Below, in pieces: positions 24,520-31,667 of a DNA stretch of 64,000 nt; position 1 is the stretch's first letter, and each line of letters opens with the position of its first letter. A program made the translations under genes and the position numbers. The notes under the pieces are model-generated. The model had not been told where the DNA came from. It saw only the letters and a program-made list of their open reading frames with translations, and did no database searches. Source of the stretch: Ornithinibacillus xuwenensis (GTDB lineage Bacteria > Bacillota > Bacilli > Bacillales > Amphibacillaceae); NCBI RefSeq assembly GCF_039614845.1, contig NZ_JBDIML010000002.1:248001-312000 (forward strand), given 5' to 3'.

Positions 24520-24575
24520 GAGAAGGCTGAAGATTGATTCCAAAAAGCTGATGATAGCACTCCAAAAGCTAAAGC
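24520..24575. repeat. Second copy of the 21-bp repeat family
   Basis: GCTGAA at 24526, GCTGAT at 24547 and GCTAAA at 24568 are spaced exactly 21 bp, with CCAAAAAGCTGA-like surroundings matching the array at 13629-13740. Here the reading frame (R-R-L-K-I-D-S, K-K-L-M-I-A-L, Q-K-L-K) is closed by stops upstream, so coding is unlikely. Confidence 0.6.
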
Positions 24576-24702
24576 CCCCCTCCCCAAATACGATAAGTCT
24601 GCCCTCTGGTACTCACACGATTGTTTTTCTTTGTAAGCTTCACATTCGGTAAAAAATACCGATTAATAGAATAGTGGCGTACGAGAGGAGATAGGAAGTC
24701 GC

Positions 24703-25128
24703 ATGAAAAATTTTATAAAGGTCTTATTTTTATCATTTATCTTAATGCTCATGTCGGCATGTGGTGTGCTAGATATGCTGGCAACTGTTACGGGTTCTGA
24801 GGAAATTTCATTAGGAACAGGAAACGTTGATGATGGAATCTTGGATGAGAGATATGAATTCTCGTCTGATGAGGATATTATGATGGAGCTAAGTTTGGAT
24901 GAACCATTTGATACAAGTGAAATTAGCTTTGTCATTGTTAAAATCGATGGGAATAGTGAAGTGATCCAGACGCAATGGTATGAATCTGTTGATCCATCTT
25001 GGGATTGGTTAATATATGAGTTTTATATTGTTAGTTATGATGGAATGCTTGAAACGGGTGATTATCTAGTAAGAGTTTATAAAAATGATTCCGATTTAAT
25101 TGGTGAAAAAGAGTTTTCGATAGAATAA
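24703..25128 (+). CDS. Lipoprotein of unknown function
   Basis: This 141-residue protein has a lipoprotein signal (MKNFIKVLFLSFILMLMSAC, lipidated Cys ~20). The mature part is strongly acidic and has beta-strand character (YEFSSDEDIMMELSLDEPF, GDYLVRVYKNDSDLIGEKEF), suggesting an immunoglobulin-like fold exposed on the outer face of the membrane. The last segment resembles domains that end in G-x-Y-x-V-x-V-Y. No known family is assigned. AGGAG upstream supports the start. Confidence 0.8.
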   Translation: MKNFIKVLFLSFILMLMSACGVLDMLATVTGSEEISLGTGNVDDGILDERYEFSSDEDIMMELSLDEPFDTSEISFVIVKIDGNSEVIQTQWYESVDPSWDWLIYEFYIVSYDGMLETGDYLVRVYKNDSDLIGEKEFSIE

Positions 25129-25130
25129 AC

Positions 25131-25171
25131 AATAAGAGGAATGCCACTCCATAAGTGGTATTCCTCTTATT
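25131..25171. terminator. Bidirectional terminator
   Basis: An 18-bp stem (25131-25148 with 25154-25171, one G-U pair) around a 5-nt loop separates convergent genes. It has A-rich and T-rich flanks on both sides. Confidence 0.85.
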
Positions 25172-25173
25172 CA

Positions 25174-25479
25174 TTAGACTCTATTTATACCTCTAACAAA
25201 CCTTCTGTTTAAAGAAGAATAAAGTCCTTCCTTTGTTTCGTGGTTAACGTTCTGGCTTTGACAAACCAAGTAATACAGTTCACGAAGTCGATTAAAATAG
25301 TAATCAGATGATAACCAGAAATAGATAAATCTAACTTGCTTTAATACACGATTTGCTTGTTCTTGGGTTACGGGCTGCTTCTGAAATTTCATTTTTAATC
25401 GAAGTCCTTGCAATGTAAACCAATTAATAGTTTCAAATACAAAAAATAGAATAACCACTATTGTTATAGCTATTTTCAT
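25174..25479 (-). CDS. Small membrane-anchored protein, unknown
   Basis: This 101-residue protein has one N-terminal hydrophobic helix (AITIVVILFFVFETINWFTL, ~3-22) followed by a basic cytoplasmic part rich in aromatic and Arg residues (RFIYFWLSSDYYFNRLRELYYL). No domain is recognised. It begins 25 bp after the lipoprotein gene 25505-26359 ends on the same strand, so the two are probably co-transcribed. A GGGGGAT site precedes the ATG. Confidence 0.65.
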   Translation of the reverse strand: MKIAITIVVILFFVFETINWFTLQGLRLKMKFQKQPVTQEQANRVLKQVRFIYFWLSSDYYFNRLRELYYLVCQSQNVNHETKEGLYSSLNRRFVRGINRV

Positions 25480-25504
25480 GAGACATCCCCCTTATATCGC
25501 TACA

Positions 25505-26359
25505 TTATTGTTCTGTAAATTTAACCCCTGTAATTTTGCCATTACCATCGCGGATAAATTCTGCGAAGTACTCTTTCGTGTCATGCATATTAAACCCGAT
25601 ATCGTTTGGCTCTGCGATAAGGTTATAGTTTTGTAATCTTGAAATAGCAAATGATGCTGTTGCATCGTCAACAACCTTACTATCGAATTCAGCGAATTCC
25701 TCCATTAGGAAAGCTTCCCTTTTCTCATTAAGTGTTTCGGTAAGCTGTGTTGGGGAATCACTTGCAGTTTCACGAAGGTTACTAATATCTAAAGCGAATG
25801 GATACTCAAATTCGCCTAATATATCAAAAGGCTCTAAGAAGATCGACTTAATAGATGCACCCTCTTCTAAAGGTATTACAACTAGACCACTCGTTTCGCC
25901 ACCAGGTAATAAATCTTCCTTCGAAAACGAGCTAACACTATCATATTGTAATCCTTCTTCTAAGCTGTAGGTTTCTTCTTGTCCAGTTGTGTTATGGATG
26001 ATAACAGTTGGATAATCTAAATAAGAAACTTTATTTTCTCCAATATTTTTGACTGAAAAATCCATTACTAAAAAGTCGTTTTGCTCACCGGCATATGGTT
26101 CCGTTTCTAGAGATGTAAGAAAATCGACACCTTGAATTGTAAACTCAATTTTTTTCTCTTCAAGAAATTCACTTTTTGGATAGATGAAAGTAGCTGTCTG
26201 CCCTATTGGGAGATTGGTAGTTTCTTTCACTTCATCACCATCAATATGCGTATAATCTCCTTTAGGTGACGCTTCCTTGGTAGTAGTTTCGGCATCTTTA
26301 TCGGAACACCCAACCAATGCCAGAATTAATACAAGTAATAAACCAATTGCCTTTTTCAA
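25505..26359 (-). CDS. Lipoprotein with DUF4352/DUF5068-like domain
   Basis: This 284-residue protein has the lipobox signal MKKAIGLLLVLILALVGC (Cys18). After an acidic linker comes a beta-rich region (~45-185) with FLVMDFSVKNIGENKVSYLDY and PGGETSGLVVIPLEEG, the pattern of DUF4352-type immunoglobulin-like lipoproteins. The C-terminal ~90 residues look like a separate small domain. It is thought to sit on the outer membrane face; function unknown. GGAGG precedes the start. Divergent from paralogue 2 of the hydrolase/SARP regulators, with ~125 bp between. Confidence 0.8.
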   Translation of the reverse strand: MKKAIGLLLVLILALVGCSDKDAETTTKEASPKGDYTHIDGDEVKETTNLPIGQTATFIYPKSEFLEEKKIEFTIQGVDFLTSLETEPYAGEQNDFLVMDFSVKNIGENKVSYLDYPTVIIHNTTGQEETYSLEEGLQYDSVSSFSKEDLLPGGETSGLVVIPLEEGASIKSIFLEPFDILGEFEYPFALDISNLRETASDSPTQLTETLNEKREAFLMEEFAEFDSKVVDDATASFAISRLQNYNLIAEPNDIGFNMHDTKEYFAEFIRDGNGKITGVKFTEQ

Positions 26360-26406
26360 GTGTTTTTCCTCCTGTTGTAAAAAAATTTAACTATTTATTG
26401 CGTTAA

Positions 26407-26429
26407 AGTCTGTAAAAAAGTCTGTAAAA
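26407..26429 (+). promoter_or_regulatory. Direct repeat before the second hydrolase/SARP regulator
   Basis: The 11-mer AGTCTGTAAAA occurs at 26407 and 26419, a 12-bp period, followed by further GTAAAA-like words to ~26445. It lies ~60 bp upstream of the regulator start, in the divergent promoter region. It could be an autoregulatory activator site; this is inference. Confidence 0.3.
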
Positions 26430-26485
26430 CTAGTAAAATAGTAACAAAAATAGCATTACAAACTCATTACACAACAGGAGAAAAC

Positions 26486-27781
26486 ATGAAAACAATTCGG
26501 AGACAACAGACATCAATTTCATATCATATCCATACGCCAAATCATCCTGATAATGGCACAATCCTGTTCTTACATGGATTGGGTCTAGATCATACTGCCT
26601 GGAATTATATGCTACCTTATTTTCTTGATTATCGAGTTCTTACTTATGATTTGCGTGGTCATGGGTATAATCATGGGCAATTCGCTGCTACCGATGAAGA
26701 AAACTGGCAGCTACTTATGGAGGATACAGTAGCAATACTCCAACAAGAGCATATTCAGTCATTCCACATTGTTGCTCATGGGATTGGTGCGCAATTAGCG
26801 ATTGAATTAATCATTCGAAAAAAAGTAACTCCGAAGACATTTGCTGTACTTTCTACTCCTTTTTATTATCCGGATAAAGTAGCAGAAGAAGGAATCGAGT
26901 TTCGGAAAGAAAAATTAAAAGGAATGACGGGAGAGAACTTAGGAGAGTGGATGGCTCCACAATTATTACATGATGTTAATCCCGAGAAGCACAGGCATAT
27001 TGCAAATGCGTTTACAAGAGTAGACATGACTTATTATTTGGAATTGCTTTTGCTCAATGTACGCGCGATATCACTTGAAAAACTGACAAGGATATCCGTA
27101 CCAACGCTTTTGCTCAATGGAGAATATGATGTGAATTATCCTCCTGAGCTAACATCAATTAGTGCGCGTTATATTCCGGATTGCCAAACGGAAATCATTC
27201 GGGAAGCTTCTAATATGGTGTTTGTTGATCAGCCAGAGAAAACAGCTGGTTTTATAAAGACCTTCCACATGAAGTATTCAAAGGCATCAAGGAATGAACT
27301 GCATTTACCTTATTTGGACAAGTTATATCATGAGCTAAGCGCTAACACACCTTCCTTATGCCGTGTCGATTTCTTAACGATTTTCCGAATGACAGTAAAC
27401 GGGAAGGAAGTAAAGGGGAAATGGAATCAGCGTAAAGCAAAAGAATTATTAGCTTTTCTTGCTTATTATGGCAAGAGTGCTAAAGATAAAATATATGCAA
27501 GGTTATGGCCGGAGTCTTCCATTAATAGTGCACAAAACTCGCTACGAGTATCCATTCATCACCTTCGATTATTGTTAAAGGAAAACGGTATTGAAGAATT
27601 TATCTTTTCCGATATGGAATATGTGTGGATAAATGAACGGTTAGAAATCAACTGTGATGTGAAAGAAGCGTTTGCGGGTGAGCGTTCATTGCCATCAACG
27701 AACCAGTTATTCTCAGATCTTCCAGTAGATTGGATATTGGAACTACAATATGAGCTTGAAAAGCATTTGGGTATTGGATGA
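26486..27781 (+). CDS. Alpha/beta-hydrolase-like sensor fused to SARP winged helix (paralogue 2)
   Basis: This 431-residue protein has the same plan as the protein at 22525. Residues 1-262 are hydrolase-like (FLHGLGLDHTAWN, YDLRGHG), and ~294-385 are a winged helix (WNQRKAKELLAFLAYYG, SAQNSLRVSIHHLRLLL). The nucleophile elbow is A97-H-G99-I-G, with Gly for Ser, and the catalytic His position is Asn243 in EASNMVFVDQPE. Two of three catalytic residues are gone, while the Asp loop (NGEYDVNYPP) remains. Only ~45 residues follow the winged helix, so the BTAD helical domain is largely missing. CAGGAG lies before the ATG. A nitrilase-GNAT pair follows in the same direction and may be its target. Confidence 0.85.
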   Translation: MKTIRRQQTSISYHIHTPNHPDNGTILFLHGLGLDHTAWNYMLPYFLDYRVLTYDLRGHGYNHGQFAATDEENWQLLMEDTVAILQQEHIQSFHIVAHGIGAQLAIELIIRKKVTPKTFAVLSTPFYYPDKVAEEGIEFRKEKLKGMTGENLGEWMAPQLLHDVNPEKHRHIANAFTRVDMTYYLELLLLNVRAISLEKLTRISVPTLLLNGEYDVNYPPELTSISARYIPDCQTEIIREASNMVFVDQPEKTAGFIKTFHMKYSKASRNELHLPYLDKLYHELSANTPSLCRVDFLTIFRMTVNGKEVKGKWNQRKAKELLAFLAYYGKSAKDKIYARLWPESSINSAQNSLRVSIHHLRLLLKENGIEEFIFSDMEYVWINERLEINCDVKEAFAGERSLPSTNQLFSDLPVDWILELQYELEKHLGIG

Positions 27782-27844
27782 ATTGTTGGAAACAATAGAT
27801 TATGGTATTTTTATGAGAATAAGTTTTAAAAGGAGTATTTGAAA

Positions 27845-28699
27845 ATGAGATTACGTGTATCAGCCGTTCAATACCAGTTAGAAAAAATAAACAGTTTCGA
27901 GGACTTTGCAGCACAGGTTACCCATTATGTAAGAACCGCTGCCGAATATGACTCTGAATTCGTTCTTTTTCCAGAATTCTTTACAACACAGCTTCTATCC
28001 ATCTCGGACAGTACCGTAAGTCGTGTTGATGTGTTACCCAACTATACGGAACAATATGTAGCTTTATTTTCAGACTTAGCAAAAGAAACAGGCATGCATA
28101 TTATCGGTGGAACACATGTGGTGAAAAAAGACGATAAGCTGTACAATACGGCGCATTTATTCTATCCAGATGGAAGAGTGGCGGAACAAGCAAAGCTTCA
28201 CATGACTCCGACAGAGAAACATGATTGGAACATTACCCCGGGAGAATCCATTCAAATCTTTGAAACGGATAAGGGGAAAATTGCTTTATTAACATGTTAT
28301 GATATGGAATTTCCTGAGATTGTAAGGAAGGTAAGGGGAATGGGTGCAGATGTTATTTTTGCTCCTTCTTGTACTGATGATTTACACGGATTTCATCGAG
28401 TGCGATACACATGTCACGCTAGAACAATTGAAAATCAAGTATATGTTGTAACAACCGGAACTGTAGGAGCATTACGCAATGTTGATTTCATGCGAGCGAA
28501 TTATGGGCAGGCAGCTGTTATGACACCAAATGATATTCCATTTCCAAAGAATGGCGTTTTAATGGAAGGTGAATTTAATCATGATATGATTATTACAGCT
28601 GACCTTGATTTATCATTACTATATGAAGTTAGAGAAAAGGGATCTGTTACAACATGGACCGATAGACGCTTAGATTTGTATCCTGACCTTAGTAAATAA
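27845..28699 (+). CDS. Carbon-nitrogen (nitrilase-superfamily) hydrolase
   Basis: This 284-residue cytoplasmic amidase-like enzyme cleaves C-N bonds of amides or nitriles. The catalytic triad is visible: Glu in EFVLFPEFFTTQ (~40), Lys in KLHMTPTEKHDW (~119) and Cys in LLTCYDMEFPE (~152). The long frame starts with TTG at 27839, but the ATG at 27845 is better placed after AGGAG. The GNAT acetyltransferase gene follows 16 bp later. The same two domains are fused in one ~510-residue protein (YhcX type) in other Bacilli, so substrate and pathway are probably shared. Substrate unknown. Confidence 0.92.
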   Translation: MRLRVSAVQYQLEKINSFEDFAAQVTHYVRTAAEYDSEFVLFPEFFTTQLLSISDSTVSRVDVLPNYTEQYVALFSDLAKETGMHIIGGTHVVKKDDKLYNTAHLFYPDGRVAEQAKLHMTPTEKHDWNITPGESIQIFETDKGKIALLTCYDMEFPEIVRKVRGMGADVIFAPSCTDDLHGFHRVRYTCHARTIENQVYVVTTGTVGALRNVDFMRANYGQAAVMTPNDIPFPKNGVLMEGEFNHDMIITADLDLSLLYEVREKGSVTTWTDRRLDLYPDLSK

Positions 28700-28715
28700 T
28701 AAGGGAATGATTTGA

Positions 28716-29384
28716 ATGACGTACCAAAAACATGTCTATTTGAAAAGTAGTGACGGCTATAAAAAGGCATTCGTTCGGAACTATCAGCGGGAAGACTTTG
28801 AGGACTTAATCCAGATTCAAAAGGAAAGCTATCCACCACCTTTTCCATCAGAGCTGTGGTGGAATAAGGAGCAACTGGAGAATCACGTAACATTATTTCC
28901 TGAAGGTGCGTTATGCGTAGAGGTAGATGGCGAACTAGCAGGTTCGATGACAGGACTAGTTGTCAATTTTGATCGGGAACATCCGACTCATACATGGGAG
29001 GAGATTACGGATAATGGCTATATTCGTAATCATTCTCCAAACGGTAACACATTATATGTGGTGGATATCTGTATTCGCCCCGACTTTCGCAAATTTGCAT
29101 TAGGGAAGTTACTGATGCAGTCCATGTATGAAGTGGTAATCCATCAAGGCTTAGATCGTTTACTAGGTGGTGGGTGTATGCCAGGATACCACCAGTATGC
29201 AAATGAAATGACAGCAGAGGAGTATTTAGCTGCAGTTGTTCGAGGTGTGGTAAAGGATCCAGTGATATCGTTTCTATTAAGTGCCGGCAGGACTCCTATA
29301 TGTGTAGTGCCAAATTATTTAGAGGATGAGGAATCGCATGATTATGCTGCCTTAATGGAGTGGAAAAATCCGTTTCGTTCTTGA
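28716..29384 (+). CDS. GNAT-family N-acetyltransferase
   Basis: This 222-residue protein has an acetyl-CoA-binding GNAT core: substrate-side start (VRNYQREDFEDLIQIQKESYPPPFP), central strand YVVDICIRPDFRKFALGKLLMQSMYE with a variant pyrophosphate loop, and C-terminal segment LDRLLGGGCMPGYHQYANEMTAEEYL. It matches the GNAT half of YhcX-type GNAT-nitrilase fusions, here split off and placed after the nitrilase instead of before it. Probable role is acetylation of an amine released or used by its partner (inference). Confidence 0.85.
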   Translation: MTYQKHVYLKSSDGYKKAFVRNYQREDFEDLIQIQKESYPPPFPSELWWNKEQLENHVTLFPEGALCVEVDGELAGSMTGLVVNFDREHPTHTWEEITDNGYIRNHSPNGNTLYVVDICIRPDFRKFALGKLLMQSMYEVVIHQGLDRLLGGGCMPGYHQYANEMTAEEYLAAVVRGVVKDPVISFLLSAGRTPICVVPNYLEDEESHDYAALMEWKNPFRS

Positions 29385-29447
29385 GTGTTGAAAAAATAAT
29401 GAGGAATATCTTTTGCAATCAACACATGAATTCTAGTAATCTATTAA

Positions 29448-29615
29448 GGTGATAATAGCCAGTTCAGTAGGGGCAATACGGCTGAATATAACCATGTTGA
29501 TTATTTTTCCGATGAAAGCGATAGTAATGAGGCAGAACGAATTCGAAAAGAAGAGAATTTATCCGTACATATAATACCAGTTGAAATGCTAGAGGAAGCA
29601 ATAACATTCTTATAA
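29448..29615 (+). pseudogene. Possible gene remnant
   Basis: An open frame of ~55 codons ending at TAA 29613 reads G-N-T-A-E-Y-N-H-V-D-Y-F, then S-D-E-S-D-S-N-E-A-E-R-I-R, and ends I-I-P-V-E-M-L-E-E-A-I-T-F-L. It has protein-like composition but no start codon or ribosome site, so it may be the tail of a decayed gene. The parent family is not recognised. Confidence 0.35.
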
Positions 29616-29639
29616 AACTTACCATAAGGGAGAGAAACA

Positions 29640-30266
29640 ATGACACTAACAAACAAAGCACTGGGCAAAGTATTAAAGGCATTCTTATTAGTTGCTGTAG
29701 TACTAAGTGGACTTTTGCTCATCACAACAACTTTTTACGTCTATGCATATGATGTGTTTTTAGAAATGATGGCATTCGATCAAGCGCTAACCGTTCTATA
29801 TCAAATCGTGTGGTTTATATCACTAATTTTATATTTTATATGGATTTTTCAAGTGCATGCTGACATACAAAAGATAACACCATATTATGATATTAAACCA
29901 GGGGGAGCTTTATTAAGAATTTTCATTCCGTTTTATAATCTCTATGGTTTATGGAATATTTATTCCACAATGGGTAATTATTTTATATGTTATTCGAAAC
30001 TTGAAAAGCTTGGAAAGCAATTATTACGATTAATACCAGTTTATTATTTTCTTTATTTTGGATCAGGCATTTTACAGCGATTGCTGACTAAAGGATACAT
30101 TGTTAACGATACAGTTATTTTTATTTATTACATACTTGACTTTGCATTCATGATATCCATTTTCTTAATGACAAAGAACATCTTAAATGCCTTTAAAGTG
30201 ATGGAAGACGATCCGGAGACTTATATAATTAAAGAGGAAAGTCCATCAGCTTGGGTAAATGAATAG
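29640..30266 (+). CDS. DUF4328 membrane protein
   Basis: This 208-residue protein has about five hydrophobic helices. The family core IYFIWIFQVHADIQKITPYY then PGGALLRIFIPFYNLYGLW (residues ~72-105) identifies DUF4328, a membrane domain of unknown function. GGGAGAG precedes the ATG. It stands alone and ends at a strong hairpin terminator. Confidence 0.85.
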   Translation: MTLTNKALGKVLKAFLLVAVVLSGLLLITTTFYVYAYDVFLEMMAFDQALTVLYQIVWFISLILYFIWIFQVHADIQKITPYYDIKPGGALLRIFIPFYNLYGLWNIYSTMGNYFICYSKLEKLGKQLLRLIPVYYFLYFGSGILQRLLTKGYIVNDTVIFIYYILDFAFMISIFLMTKNILNAFKVMEDDPETYIIKEESPSAWVNE

Positions 30267-30280
30267 TTTGAAATAGTTAA

Positions 30281-30324
30281 AGCCTTCCAAGTTGGGTACT
30301 GCACCCAACTTGGAAGGCTTTATT
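30281..30324. terminator. Strong terminator between convergent genes
   Basis: A perfect 17-bp stem (30281-30297 with 30303-30319, loop ACTGC) lies between the DUF4328 gene and the minus-strand small lipoprotein gene. It probably works in both directions. Confidence 0.88.
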
Positions 30325-30335
30325 ACTAATACTAC

Positions 30336-30506
30336 TTACTCTTGTTCTTCTTCATCTTCTGTATCCTCATTGTCAGTGTCTTGTTGTTCAGTCGTGTCAT
30401 CATTTGTTGCTGGATCGTCTTCATCCTCTGCTGAGCATGCAAATAATACACCCGTTGAAAGCATCATAATTAACATGGTTAATAATAACTTTTTAAGCTT
30501 CAACAT
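30336..30506 (-). CDS. Small acidic lipoprotein
   Basis: A 56-residue ORF. It has a basic start (MLKLKKLLLTMLIMM), hydrophobic stretch and lipobox LFAC with Cys at ~24, then a mature tail of ~32 residues made almost entirely of Asp, Glu, Gln and Thr. GAGGTG precedes the ATG. Such short acidic lipoproteins are common in Bacillaceae. Function unknown; it may be a surface charge or metal buffer (speculative). Confidence 0.75.
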   Translation of the reverse strand: MLKLKKLLLTMLIMMLSTGVLFACSAEDEDDPATNDDTTEQQDTDNEDTEDEEEQE

Positions 30507-30666
30507 AATCACCTCGCTAAGTATATTTGTTACGATTTTTATTGTACAGACTTATTTTTAAGCGAGTATGAAGTAGGTGTAAATTGTTATCTGAATAATT
30601 AATTTATTTTTATTGCTTTTGAACTAGTTTACACATCTTCTTTAGGTGTTTCTTCCCAAATTAAAA

Positions 30667-30693
30667 AGCAGTCCTTTTGTTTAAAGGACTGCT
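30667..30693 (-). terminator. Terminator of the YebC-like gene
   Basis: AGCAGTCCTTT (30667-30677) pairs perfectly with AAAGGACTGCT (30683-30693). On the minus strand it is followed by TTTTT. Confidence 0.85.
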
Positions 30694-30709
30694 ACATAAA
30701 CGAGCTGTA

Positions 30710-31426
30710 TTAACCTAAATCAACATTATGATAAACCTGTTGAACATCTTCTAAATCTTCTAGCACATCAATAAGCTTTTCGAATTGCGCTTTCGATTCT
30801 TCATCTAGTGTCACCTCGTTTTGAGGTAGCATTGTTAACTCAGCAACTGTAAACTCGGTAATTCCAACCTCTTTAAATGCTTCTTGCACAGCGTGATATT
30901 GATCTGGCTCAGCATAGATGATGATAATATCATCTTCTTCTAGAATATCACGTGCATCCACATCAGCTTCCATTAAAAGCTCTAATACTTCATCAGCAGT
31001 TTTTCCTTCTACCCCAAACACAGCAGTAGCATCAAACATATAGGCAACAGAACCACTAACACCCATATTTCCGCCATTCTTACCAAATGCAGCACGAACC
31101 TCAGAGGCCGTTCTGTTTACATTATTCGTTAGTGTATCAACGATAATCATTGATCCATTAGGTCCGAAGCCTTCATAACGAAGTTCATCATAGTTTTCCT
31201 CTGAACCGCCTTTGGCTTTTTCAATCGCTTTTTCAATAATATGCTTAGGCACGTTATACGTTTTTGCGCGCTCTAAAACAACCTTCAATGCTTGGTTAGC
31301 CTCGGGATCTGGTTCACCTTGTTTAGCGGCAACATAAATTTCACGACCAAATTTAGCGTATATACGACTTGTACTTTTATCCTTTTCTGCCTTTTTATCT
31401 TTAATGTTATTCCACTTACGTCCCAT
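30710..31426 (-). CDS. YebC/PmpR-family protein (YeeI-type)
   Basis: This 238-residue cytoplasmic protein begins MGRKWNNIKDKKAEKDKSTS, the exact type of start seen in B. subtilis YeeI. Family motifs include YEGFGPNG and NRTASEVRAAFGKNGGNMG. YebC proteins were long called transcription regulators; recent work assigns YebC-type proteins to rescue of ribosomes at proline stretches. The frame opens 3 codons earlier with GTG, but homology supports ATG 31426, even though the ribosome site is weak. Monocistronic. Confidence 0.92.
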   Translation of the reverse strand: MGRKWNNIKDKKAEKDKSTSRIYAKFGREIYVAAKQGEPDPEANQALKVVLERAKTYNVPKHIIEKAIEKAKGGSEENYDELRYEGFGPNGSMIIVDTLTNNVNRTASEVRAAFGKNGGNMGVSGSVAYMFDATAVFGVEGKTADEVLELLMEADVDARDILEEDDIIIIYAEPDQYHAVQEAFKEVGITEFTVAELTMLPQNEVTLDEESKAQFEKLIDVLEDLEDVQQVYHNVDLG

Positions 31427-31667
31427 AACGAACACTCACTTTCTAGTAATTTCAACTAATATTGTAATATAGAATCAATTGATTCAACAACAGCCTAAAA
31501 ACACACCTTCTATAAGTATACAACATCTAGTCAATACTTTCTTAAAATAATGGAAAACCAGCTTTATTTCGTTTTCGTAGCGTTTCAATTTCATATCTTG
31601 TCGGCATCACGACACTACCTTCCGCATAAGCTATATAAACCGCGTCCTAGATGGAGGGAAGACAAAC

